Positions 38,647 through 48,961 of a stretch of 64,000 nt of DNA are shown piece after piece (position 1 is the stretch's first letter; every line of letters starts with the position of its first letter). Where the stretch lies: the NCBI GenBank assembly GCA_009733575.1, contig ML769614.1, positions 1-64,000 on the forward strand, written 5' to 3'. The DNA comes from Gymnopus androsaceus JB14 (Eukaryota; Basidiomycota; Agaricomycetes; Agaricales; Omphalotaceae). The position numbers were made by a program, and so were the translations under genes. The notes under the pieces were generated by a model. It was given only the letters and a program-made list of their open reading frames with translations, was not told where the DNA came from and did not search any database.

Positions 38647-39917
38647 AGTGATACTGCTGGTCGGTATTTACCACATATGAGCATGAACAAATCTATTCAC
38701 TGCACTCAATAGCGTCGCCTGTCTGCTCAACGTCTGTCATCGAAATAGTCTTGTACCACTTGCCGTTATCTCATGGCTCATTGGGAGTTGTCGGAACAGC
38801 TAACAAGCTTGATGAATGAAATGTGAAGTCACAAATTGGTATATATAGAAACATCAACATTTTTGAGAGGCAACATCAGCCTCGATGTCCCGAAAACACG
38901 CCCAAAACAGTTCTATAAAACCAAAAGGAAACCATCATCAATCATACAGACTCACTAACCGTCTTAACCTGATAAGAAATATGCACCAAAATCCCCTCGT
39001 TATTTCCTTGCTTTCCCGTGAACTCCCCATCCTGCTCAACAATATGTTCCATACTCTCCGTAACGATTACTGTCTCGTGTCAGCGTTGTCTCGTGTAAAA
39101 AAGTTGGTAAAGAAATACATGCAAAAAACCACGCAACAAGCAGCACGGGTCATGGTGACAAAGTTGAGGGATGAAGGTAAGATGGGGCCACTGTAGACTC
39201 CTTCGATATCCATCGAATGGATATCGAAAGCGCCGTCAGTGTTGGTCTGACTCACAGTCGTAATCAATTGATTCAACCCATTTCCAGGGAACAATGTGAC
39301 TTTCACAGACGTGCCGTTTGTTCCATGCATCTGTCCGACTGTACGTTCACTGATTCCTGATCGTTTTCTGCTTTCAGCCCCGCGTGCTTCGGTAACAAGG
39401 CAGTCTTTAGCCTTCCTACTCTTAATAGACCACATACATCTGTGCACCACTTTCGTTATTGGATAGAACCTCTCCTCCGATACTCCACCAGCAACTCGGT
39501 ATACTGTACCGATCGGACATGTAAGTGCCTTTCAGGTCCTGTGCGCGCTTTCGAATAGATCTCCGTCGGCGAAATATATTCTATGACATATACGCGAATA
39601 GAAGGTCAGCTACAGCTTTTGCGTCCGAGTGTAATCTATCATAACATCCAAACTCAAGCGAGAACGTAAATACTCCGACAGGAATTGCAGAGCACTAAAT
39701 TTTAACAGCAGTTGTATGAAGAGTATTTGCAGTGCGACCATACCCCCAGTCACCTTATGATCCTGGCAAAATCTGGCTTCTACTAGGGATCTTGCCGTCA
39801 GGTATAAATAAGACGACTCTCACAATCCTGTATACAGATTCCCCTTATCGTGATCCTCTGCGTTGATTAGACGCTATTCCACAGGATCCAGACATCGACT
39901 ATACTATCGATCTCACC
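38647..39917. other. Gene-poor interval with a weak minus-strand coding relic
   Basis: The minus-strand frame at 39067-39450 contains NGTSVKVTLFPGNGLNQLITTVSQTNTDGAFD, reminiscent of the Kre9/Knh1-like cell-wall protein N-terminal domain, but no complete gene could be built. The rest is without signal. Confidence 0.35.
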
Positions 39918-40661
39918 ATGATGAGCGACGGTGATGATGATTATGGAGAGAAATTTCGGGGTCGTCGACGTAGTCACTCTGCCAGTCGCCGGCGGCCCCA
40001 AGTACATCACATTTCAGGAGTTATGTCAAGCAAAAACCACGAGCTCCAGCCCGATTCTGAGTCCGAGGTGAGGATACAACTCTTACCTACGCCTTCATTA
40101 AGGCTTACATTTATTGACTAGGTCGAATCTTTATTATCCCAGCCTGACGTCGAGAGACGAGGTCGTCCTCGTGGTCGCTCAAAACGTCGACGTCACCGTC
40201 AATGTTTATCAGGTGGATCGAGTGACTGCGAGCGAGCTTATGGTTCAGAATTTGAGGTACGGATATACTACCTCCAAGTTCTCCCTCATTTCCTGATCAT
40301 TGGCCAGACCCAGTTTCCTCCGATCCGGCGGAATGTGAGATTTACCTTGTCTCAAGGTAGAACTGAGAACTGGCCGGGACATACTAACATCTCTGGTGGA
40401 AATCAGAGTAGTGTTGGTGGGTCTCAAAAAATCATTGCAGACCATCGATATCGGCGCAACGATACTCGTAAACATAAGCACGCTAATGTGGTCAACTACG
40501 GTGATAATGTTCATATTCACATCCATGTTGATCAAGGAAATGCGAAAATTTGGGTTTTTTCTGTGTATGTACAGCTTTCTTTCGAAACGTTCTATGACTC
40601 TAACTCATTCTCTGCTCAACTTTTAGCGGTTTATTTGGACGCGGTGATTCCATGACTATGA
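39918..40661 (+). CDS. Small basic/His-rich hypothetical protein
   Basis: ATG 39918 (MMSDGDDDYGEKFRGRRR). The first intron (GTGAGG...GACTAG, ending 40122) and the second (GTACGG...GGCCAG) join three frames into one. It runs from SHSASRRRPQVHH through VERRGRPRGRSKRRRH and RNVRFTLSQGRTENWPG to HTNISGGNQSSVGGSQ and a terminal NVVNYGDNVHIHIHVDQGN. A last short exon after a TTTTAG acceptor ends near 40661. The layout is a basic Arg-rich half followed by an Asn/Gly/His-rich tail with GGNQ and NYGDNVHIHIH motifs. No known domain was recognised. The tail looks beta-prone, which is inference. Confidence 0.55.
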
Positions 40662-40936
40662 GATGTACCTGATACGGAACTCTCGATGGCGCATGTCCTT
40701 GGCTCTCACCGCGAAGTTCTTCTTTTCTTTTTTCCTTTTTCTTCTTCTAAACTGCATCACTTTACTTGTACTGTACTATTAGGACAGATTAGGACAGGCA
40801 GACGCGCCTCTGTGCTGTTCTCTTAAGGCTGTTTTCTTACTCAAGTTTTTCTTTTCTTTTTCCTCCCCTTTTTTTCCTTTCCTTAATTGCATTGCTTCTT
40901 CATTCCCTTCTTATTTATTTGTGGGCTCATGACCGT

Positions 40937-40982
40937 CGAGTTCGGCGAACGAGTTTACTCGAATATACTCGTTCGCCGAGCT
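40937..40982. repeat. Perfect inverted repeat beside the LINE 3' end
   Basis: The arms CGGCGAACGAGT and ACTCGTTCGCCG pair perfectly; the outer bases GAGTT/AGCTC extend the stem with a mismatch. It lies about 20 bp upstream of the poly-T tract that marks the LINE 3' end. Confidence 0.8.
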
Positions 40983-41492
40983 CGCCGGGGTCCGCACCGT
41001 TTTTTTGTTTTTTTTTTTTTTTTTTTGCATCCTTGTTTATTGCCCTCTGTCCCGAGGGATATGGTAGGCATTACGCTAAGTCTATATGTAAATATGCGTA
41101 GCAATCAAAAATCTATGAGCGTTGAGAGGTTATACGTGGCAAAGGCTGGAGCCTGCCGGAGCAGGTCTCGAAGCGAACGAGTCGCATGATTATAAGTAGT
41201 GCTTCAGGCGGTGAGGCCTGATGCAAAGTGAATATGGTAAATTAGGTTCTGCCAGCTGCGAGGCCTGGTATGAGGCTAATAAACTGAGTAGATTTGGTGC
41301 TCATCCATGAGCCCACCTAGCTCCGCCTATCTCCAGGCCCCCATTCATCCACCCCCAACCTCATCATTGTCCTTTCCTATCGGTGGTAGCATTCCTGTAG
41401 ATGTGTCTGAAGCGTCCTGTGGAGTTGATGAAATTGAATAATGGAGTGAGGGATTTTTCATTGTCTAGTAGTCCTCTGAGCATCATCTTCTC

Positions 41493-41695
41493 TGTAACGT
41501 CCCCAATCCCTGATCGGCAGAACCTCAGTCTTTACAGGCGGCAGTGCGTTCCCGCGCCTGCCAATAATCTATATTATAATAATTATATATTAGATACCTT
41601 AGCTTTTAACCATCACCTTGCGAGTATACCTGAATAAATCCAGTAGTACTCGTTGGTGATAATAAGGCTCTAGGCTCCATTTAGGAGCCATTACA
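41493..41695 (+). repeat. 5' LTR (203 bp)
   Basis: TGTAACG start and ATTACA end. It shares CCCTGATCGGCAG, GCCTGCCAATAATC, the AT-rich TATATTAGATACC block and AATAAATCCAGTAGTACT with the 3' LTR. It lacks about 70 bp present in the 3' LTR after GAGTATAC. A GGCTCC...GGAGCC hairpin closes it. Confidence 0.85.
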
Positions 41696-41736
41696 CTTTT
41701 TTGAGTACCTGTGTACTCTTCAGCAATCCCCGCGAG

Positions 41737-42273
41737 ATGCCGAGTTACAACAACTCAGGTTACAGTGATGTGGTAAACATCGCCAATAACCATTACTGGA
41801 ATTGCTATGGCAATTCCAACAATGACAATGTTTTTAACATCGTCAACTGTTCAAAAAAGATTCACAGTAGTGAATCTGACAACAGTGACCGTTCTTGCAT
41901 CACTGGTGCCAGTGCATGCACAGGCACAAACAATTTTAAGCCTGACTTGCGTTGGGCTGGAAATAACAATGTTCAGTCTGAACATTCTAATGTGGCCTCG
42001 ACCACACTTGAATCACCGTTTGGTTTACACCAAATTGGTAATTTTTTTCAGCAGTGTGTGGAAAGCCAAAAGGCCCTCCGTGAGCTTTCAAAGTTCACGG
42101 AAATGTTAGCAAATGCTAACATAACAGGGTTTACTCCTCTGGGAGACATTCCATACCGGAGCATTAGAGATACTGATGGTGATGGCAGCCCAGCTATGGC
42201 TGGACAGGCACAAAGCCTTGCAGTCATCCCTGCACACCTGAAGGTGAATATTCACCTCCAGGTGACTCTCTGA
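41737..42273 (+). CDS. ORF inside the hairpin-rich element, Asn-rich, doubtful
   Basis: ATG 41737 opens a frame with MPSYNNSGYSDVVN and several Asn-rich stretches, then FFQQCVESQKALRELSKF. The same helical module (FFEACAKAQATSQKALHEISEFTENF) recurs in the ORF at 42956-44080, so it may be a real duplicated peptide motif. No known domain. Since the underlying DNA is palindrome-dense, open frames may be incidental. Confidence 0.35.
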   Translation: MPSYNNSGYSDVVNIANNHYWNCYGNSNNDNVFNIVNCSKKIHSSESDNSDRSCITGASACTGTNNFKPDLRWAGNNNVQSEHSNVASTTLESPFGLHQIGNFFQQCVESQKALRELSKFTEMLANANITGFTPLGDIPYRSIRDTDGDGSPAMAGQAQSLAVIPAHLKVNIHLQVTL

Positions 42274-42429
42274 CACCTCCAGTGTCCTCGTCTCCCGCTC
42301 CTGCTCCTCTTCCTCAACTCCCTTCATCTCCCACACCTCCCTCTTGTGCCCAAGAAATTGGAGATACCCAATTCCCTGACCAGGGAATTGTAAATTGGGA
42401 TGGAACTAATGACAATGTTTATAACATTG

Positions 42430-43310
42430 TCAAACCGAGTCATTTTCATGACTCGGTGCCCCAGGATGCATCCCACATCATACCTCAGCTTGACTCTAGT
42501 CAAGCTGAACGTCTATACATTCATTCCGAATGTTTTGGCGCAGCTCCTGTTGTGCCTTATTCTCAAATTGGGTTAAAAACTCAAATTGGGAAGACACCGA
42601 GTCATTTTCATGACTCGGTGCCCCATGATGCATCTTGCATTGTGGAAAACACACCCCAGCTCGACTGCAGTCAAGCTGACACTTGATATGTTCATGCTGA
42701 ACATTCTGGCATGACTCCGGTTACGCCTAATTCCCAAATTGGATTAAAGCCTCAATTTGGGAATTCTTCTCAATTGTGTGCTTCTGCACATGAAACAAGC
42801 TTTCATGATGTTCCTCACATCATGAAGAACTTGTCCCAGCTCGACAGGAGTTGAGCTGAATCCCCTCACATTCCCCTGGAACGTTCTGGTGTGGTTCTAG
42901 CCCTGCCAAATTCACGGATTGGATTAAAAACCCAATTCGGGAATTCTTCTCGATCATGTGGTTCTGCACACGATTCAAGCCCCATGATGTACCCCGCATC
43001 ATGAAAAACTCGCCCCAGCTTGATTCTAGTCAAGCTGATCCTCAACATATTCAAATTGAACGTTTTGGTGCAGCAGGAGCTGCACCGAATTCCCAAATTG
43101 GGTCTAATACCCAATTCGGGCAGTCACCAAGTTGTGAAAACAGCTCAGTGACCCACAATGCTCCCCGCATCATGCAAAACCAATTCCAGCTCAACTATAG
43201 CCAAGCTGGTCCCTTCTACATTCATACTGAATGCATAGGTGTGGCTCTGGCTGCACCTGATTCCCGAATTGGGCTAATACCTCAATTTGGGAATTCTAGT
43301 GCCAGCGCAC
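42430..43310 (+). repeat. About 175-bp tandem array of four-hairpin units
   Basis: The hairpin CAGCTYGAC...GTCAAGCTG recurs at 42486, 42657, 42837, 43016 and 43187 (spacing 171, 180, 179, 171). Most units also carry CCGAGTCAT/ATGACTCGG or a diverged form, an ACATTC/GAATGT type hairpin, and a TTCCCAAATTGG/CCAATTTGGGAA hairpin, in the same order. Confidence 0.75.
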
Positions 43311-44080
43311 ATGCTGGCACAAACAAGCTCCAACCCAATTTACATTGGGCTAATGGCAATGCTATTCGCATTGCCAAACCAAACAAGTCAAAACTTCAAT
43401 CACCAATCAGGTCATCCCAATACGATGGTTTCTTTGAAGCATGTGCAAAAGCACAGGCCACAAGCCAAAAGGCTCTCCATGAAATTTCGGAGTTCACAGA
43501 AAATTTTCTGCTCAACTCTGATAGCAATGTTCGTTACATTGCCAAACCAAGTTGTTTTCACAACCCAGCGCTTAATAAGACCAAGGGCCCTGTCCTGGGC
43601 ACCTGCACATCTGAAGGTGAAGTTTCACCACCAGATGAGACTCTGACACCTCCCCCTCCAGTTCCTCTTCCCACTCGTGCCCCTCCCCTTTGCATCAATC
43701 CACACCCTGGATCAATTCAAGAGGTGAGGTTCACTCCTTGGAAGGCCATGCCTTCCAAATTGACAGTGGTACACACTATCACTGTAAATTCATGTTTTGG
43801 CACAGCCAGGCCCTCAAAAAGGGACTGGATGGACCGAGTCACTGCCCAGCGACTCTGTGAACAGGATCTCCAAGATATTGGAGATTTGCAATTCCCTGAT
43901 CAGGGAATTTTTTTCAATGTCAACGGGTACCCTGTCATCAAATTACTGGACAGTGGTAAAGACCCACCGTCCAGAAATTGTGGGGGACAAATCCATTGTG
44001 GACTACAACAGATTTCTGAAACTTGTGGAGCAAGCTCAAAACATGTACAATGTTCACAAGCAAGCTTTTTTTCTTTTTGA
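42956..44080 (+). CDS. 374-codon ORF in the hairpin-rich element, doubtful
   Basis: Longest open frame in the element (ATG 42956). It reads through the tandem array, then a segment with FFEACAKAQATSQKALHEISEF (predicted helix), a Pro-rich TPPPPVPLPTRAPPL stretch and a C-terminal region with QFPDQGIFFNVNGYPVIKLL. No retroviral-type domain or known family recognised. It could be a captured or degenerate gene, or simply an open frame left by the repeat structure. Confidence 0.35.
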   Translation: MWFCTRFKPHDVPRIMKNSPQLDSSQADPQHIQIERFGAAGAAPNSQIGSNTQFGQSPSCENSSVTHNAPRIMQNQFQLNYSQAGPFYIHTECIGVALAAPDSRIGLIPQFGNSSASAHAGTNKLQPNLHWANGNAIRIAKPNKSKLQSPIRSSQYDGFFEACAKAQATSQKALHEISEFTENFLLNSDSNVRYIAKPSCFHNPALNKTKGPVLGTCTSEGEVSPPDETLTPPPPVPLPTRAPPLCINPHPGSIQEVRFTPWKAMPSKLTVVHTITVNSCFGTARPSKRDWMDRVTAQRLCEQDLQDIGDLQFPDQGIFFNVNGYPVIKLLDSGKDPPSRNCGGQIHCGLQQISETCGASSKHVQCSQASFFSF

Positions 44081-44822
44081 GAGGGGGAGAGCCAATGTAG
44101 AAATACACTAGCTCACTCTATATCTCAAGTATGTGGGATTAAAAATCCCTCAAAACACGATTTGCCAGAGGATTGGGTATGGTACATCCAGATGTACCCC
44201 AACCAATGTCCTACTGGCATAAAGTATGATCACAATGATCACACTCTCACCCGTAATGTACAGGGATGGTTACTAGTAAGTAACCATGCCCAGTTATAGC
44301 AGTGGGGACTTTCAAGGTGAAGCAGCATTGCTTCACCTTATGAACAGCGGAGTTGTTCACAACTCCAGGACTTTACACATCCATTACCGGATGTGATGAG
44401 ACAAATATTGTCTTGAATATTTCAACATCACCATATGCAGGTGACATTGATAATGCTATGTTGGATGATGTAGCCTTTTTTTATGCCTCCCAAGGCATTA
44501 CCATTGAAATGGCAAAAGACATAACTGTCTTTGCCCTTCAGTGGTTGACTATGTTCCGTACAATGGACCCTAGTCTTGGATGCAAGTTACATGCAACATG
44601 TGACTGTGTTCTTCACTCCTGTTTCTGAATACATGGCACGCTACCATGCATTCAAAATCCCAGGATATATTCACAACACGCTATTGTGAATATGTTCCCA
44701 ACTTCAACTATCAAGTTGAAGTTCTCACAAATATGCTCCAGCTGGGTTGACATGCTATCAAACCAGTTGGGGACCCCCCTTCCTCTTCTATTGGACTGTA
44801 GGCTCAATCTGGCTAGGGAGGG

Positions 44823-45097
44823 TGTAACGTCTCTGATCCCTGATCGGCAGGACCTCAGTCTTTACAGGCAGTGGCGCATTCCCACGCCTGCCAATAATCT
44901 ATATTATAATAATTATATATTAGATACCTTAGCTTTAAACTATCACCTTGTGAGTATACGTGCTGCAAATTGATTCACCCATTAGTCCTATTCAGTAGCC
45001 ATTCAGTAGTCATGTACATCAGCACTGTACTGAAATAAATCCAGTAGTACTGTGTGCATGATATTAAGGCTCTAGGCTCCATTTAGGAGCTGTTACA
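44823..45097 (+). repeat. 3' LTR (275 bp)
   Basis: Starts TGTAACG directly after the AGGGAGGG polypurine-like tract and ends GTTACA before the TTCTC duplication. It matches the 5' LTR except for scattered substitutions and about 70 extra bp around ATTCAGTAGCCATTCAGTAG. Confidence 0.85.
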
Positions 45098-45103
45098 TTC
45101 TCT

Positions 45104-48100
45104 CTGCTAACCTCCAATTGTAACTGTGCTCGAGCTCCCCTATGAGCTGGGCACTGTAGTAAATAATGGAAGGTTGTTTCTGGTGCCTGAGCACAAGTCG
45201 GGCAGTCTGATGACTGCACTTTCCCAATGCAATTTAGATGGCAGTAAAGGTAATTGTGACCTGTTCATAGCTGGACCAGGATGCTTGTGTGTTTTTTGGC
45301 CAGACCCATTGCCATCTTCCTGAACCTTCTAGCCACCTCTGTTGCATCTCCCTTTGCCACCTTCTGAAAATCCAAATACCAGGGTGAACATCAAAACATG
45401 GTGTTGTGAAGAACATTTAAGGCTTTTGCAAATGTCTTCTGGGCTGCTGAACAGCTCACCGGAAGGAATTTTCATAGGCATCCAGGTAAGCTGGCTTTTG
45501 GGCTTGACCCATATAGCGTCAGCACCCTTAGCTTCCTTATCCACTGCCTCATTCCCCTCAACACCTTCATGTTCCGGAACCTATCCAACCGTGATTTCCA
45601 TTTGTGAGTGGTAGCGTTTGACTTGGTATAGAAATGTGTGAAAGTGGTCTATTAGGTAGTGAGCCGGGCCTGGTAAGTTTGATCCAGTTGCAGCAATTGC
45701 AGATGTGTTGTCAATCCATATTGAGACTGCTTTGACTTTGCCTCTCTCTTTCCTTTGCAACAACTCCAGTCCCAGCATGGGGCCGACCAATTCTGCTTTG
45801 AATACTTCATGCTCCTTCTCTGATCCCAGGCCTAGCTTCAGTGATGCCACCCTCTCTCCATCCCTATACAAAACTGCAGCTGCTCCAACTTTTCCCTCAA
45901 CCCCTGATCCATCCATGAAGATTTGGTATTTTGCTTCATCTTCCTCTACCTGTTTTATTGCACCTTCCCTATCCTTCCATCTCCTAACAGTCACCTCTGA
46001 TTTCTACCCCACCGCATGTTGCACTGCTTGTCACTTCTCCATTACCCTCAGGTTGAGTTTGAAAGAGTTCATGAGATCATGAAGTGTGGAAAAGTGTTTT
46101 TTGATATATCAAGTAGAGGCCTTTTGTGCTAGGGATTTAAGGGGGTAGCTGAGCGGAAGTGAAGCAATGCAAACTGCTGTGCATTGTTGAACTTTGTCAA
46201 TTGCAAGTGACATTGGTAAAAGTCCTGAGTGGATATCTAGGAGGTCTGTGAGAGTTGATGGTAAGGCTCCAGTGATGATGATTGAGGCTTGGCATTGGAT
46301 GAAAGCCAGTTTAGATACAATTGCTTGACCTGGTTTGTTGCAAACACTGCTGTCCTTCAACTGCATTCCTGGGTGTTGTTGAGGAGCTAAAAAGACATCT
46401 GCAGCATATAACATGCTGTTCATCAATATTGCAATGTACCACTTGCGCACATGCTCAGCTGCCACCCCTCCTACAGTTCAAGACAGTCTATGGAACTGTG
46501 AGAGCCATGTCTGACCCTTCTGGATCACCACTGCTGCCTGTTCCTTGAACTGTAGCTCGCTATCCAGAAAAACCCCCAGTAATTTCACTCTGTCCTTTCT
46601 TTTTATCTCTTCATTCCCTACCCTGATTGATCCCCCCTTATTAGTACCATCTTCTGCTGTATTGTTGGATGCTGCATGTGTTTGCATGTAAAGTCTGAAA
46701 GCTGGAATTTGTCTAAACCAAAGGAGCAGTTGTGGTTAGTCACTCATTCCATTACCCTACCTGGATCATTCATCAGCTGCTCAAGCCGCCTGTGCGTTTC
46801 CAAGAAAGATGTGGCCCAGGTTATCAAAATGGAGTCATCAACAAATAAAAGACCTAGTTCATCCGCCTTGTTGCAGATGACTTTGAGAAGTCCACTGTTG
46901 TAAAAGATGTACTGTACCTCTGCAAATGGGTCACCCTGGTTGAGACTTCCTGGCGGTTGAAATGCCTCTGTAGCATAGTCATTGAATATGATACTGAGTC
47001 TTCTGTCTCTTATACCACTGTTCTAACTAATCTGTAATCTCTTTTGGTACTCCTGCTATACATAGTTCATCTTGAAGCATGGGTAGGTCAACACTGGGAT
47101 ATGCTCTTTTGACATTGAGAGCCAGTGCTGAAACCACTTTTCCCTTCCTTCATGCCTGTTTAATAGTCAATACAAAGAGATGAAGAGAGTTGGTCATGCT
47201 ACTGCCCGGTCTGCCTCCAAATTGTAGCAGTGGTAGGAGTCCCCTGAGCTTGGAATGTTTGATAATATTATCCGCTACCATGCTGCTTAGTAATTGTGGG
47301 TGTCCATCTGAAATTATGACTGGGTGTGATGATCCTGGTTGTTTGTAGTTAGTTTTACCTAGCTTGTGTAACACAATAGTTTAGTTGAGCAGCCAGTGGG
47401 GTGGATAGTATCTAAGTGTGAAGGTAGCCCTGTATAGAGGCCCTAGATGAGGTACTAAGAATTCATTAGCTTTCAAAAAGAGGATATTCAGGATCGTCCC
47501 TGGTTTCATTGCCTTATATGGTTTCATTCTTCTAATTGCTGCTGCAATCTGGTGGTTCTGAGGTGGCTGAAACAACCACACCTCCGCTGGGTACTCAACG
47601 TCATCTGGTACCAGCAAAACTTCAGGAGCACAAGGGAAGAAGGCAGACTTGAAGGCCTCTGCCTTGTCCTTATTGCTCATCAAACACCTTGTCATGTCAT
47701 CCACCTCCCTCACTTCCAACTCAGAAACATGGACTACTGCCCCTATCACTGAAGCCGCATTGTACCATTTTGGCTGCACCCTACTTATTGGACTTTTTCA
47801 GACCCTCCAAGTAAGTATCCCAGTACTCCTTCTTGGCCTGTTCCATCTCTCAAGACAAGTCCTGTTGCAACCTCTGATACTCCTCATGTATTGGATCTTC
47901 TGGTAGGTGTTGTTTGAGGTGAGATCGTTTGCCAGATTCTTCTTCCAGCTATTCCAGATCTTCACCTCATCCATGTACCATCAACAAGCAAATGGAAATG
48001 GCTTGACCATTGGTACATATTCCTTGACCACATTCTCTATCACCTCATCAAAAGCCCTCAGGCGAGTATCAAACTCTCCCCTCATTTCAATCTCCATCAG

Positions 48101-48961
48101 TTCCCCCAGGCCCTCCAGACTATTAATTAGGTCATTCATGAGTTCTGCCTATTTGACTATCCTCCAGTTCCATTTAGGGTGCTCAGGGGCATGTTCTAGT
48201 GTTAGTGCTACCTCGGTTATAATAGAGAAATGGTCTATTAGTGGTGGTCATAGACCTGGGTCAACTTCGCATGTAACAATTTGGTCAAGCAAATTAGCTG
48301 AACAAAACACATTGTCAACCCTGGTTTTGTTCTTAGTATTGCTGGCTTCAAGGGTTGGTATCATTGGTGGCATCCTCATTCCAAATCTGGTGGTGAGATC
48401 AATGAGAAACTGAGCTGTTTGCAAATTCGCAGCGGTGAAAAGGTGAGCATTTCAAGGGTCATCCCATGATGGATGGTGCTGGTTAAAGTTGCCAAGCCAG
48501 AGATAATTCAATGGTGCCTTGGTCATTAACAGTGCATCAGTGGACAAAAGATAGTTTTGTAGTGCAGAAAGCTCATTGTCATGGTTGCAGTCAACATAGA
48601 TGTTGATAATTCAAAGTGTTCTGAACAGACTGGTGATCTGGACCACTGTTATGTCCAAATTCCAGATTGGAATTGGATTCCATGAGCTGGTCAATAAGCT
48701 CTTGTTGATCATCATCACTGACCGCGTCTTCTTTTTTGTCTCCTTGCTATCAAGGTGTATTGCTGGGTATATGGGATGGAACTGTGATAGTCCCTTTGTG
48801 TTGCCAAATTTGTCAGTGTTGGGTTCCTGCATTGCAAGAATGTCAAACGAACTGTCAGTATTAAAAAGCATGCTGAATTGTGCTCCTGGTGATTTATTTA
48901 GATTCTGCTGCCATATCTTGAGTCTGTTCAAAGGTGTGTAATTATTAGTTTGTTCCATCAT
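45104..48961 (-). pseudogene. LINE ORF2: endonuclease, reverse transcriptase, RNase H
   Basis: The endonuclease begins at 48961 (LKIWQQNLNKS...ILAMQEPN), as in AP-type LINE nucleases. RT pieces follow: FGGRPGSSMTNSLHL near 47200, the catalytic box LLFVDDSILITWA near 46830-46865 (FxDD) and a later RKDRVKLLGVFLD. RNase H near 45590-45950 has FMDGSGVEGKVGAAAVL, EVFKAELVG and WIDNTSAIA with its acidic residues visible. Multiple stops and frame changes. The terminal peptide continues left of the LTR insertion at 41380-41485. Confidence 0.85.

Larger units (their letters stand above)
41493..45097 (+). mobile_element. LTR-bounded element with hairpin-packed interior
   Basis: Bounded by 5' and 3' LTR-like repeats that start TGTAACG and end TTACA. 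It is flanked by a perfect 5-bp duplication TTCTC (41488-41492 and 45098-45102), which marks a genuine insertion. A purine-rich AGGGAGGG tract directly precedes the 3' LTR, giving plus orientation. No tRNA primer-binding site is obvious after the 5' LTR, and no gag, protease, integrase or RT motif is seen. Internally, most of 41750-44780 is made of short perfect or near-perfect inverted repeats (stems 6-11 bp, loops 1-8 nt). It would be a non-autonomous LTR element if mobilised at all. The LTRs have diverged, so the insertion is old. Confidence 0.85.

Noticed and set aside
39067..39450. Kre9/Knh1-like cell-wall protein
   Set aside because: Only one short stretch is suggestive; no start, no Ser/Thr-rich tail and no consistent exon structure.
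41750..44780. CRISPR-like array
   Set aside because: The units are many different hairpins rather than one fixed repeat with spacers, and the genome is eukaryotic.
41493..45097. Autonomous LTR retrotransposon
   Set aside because: No gag, protease, RT, RNase H or integrase motif is found between the LTRs.
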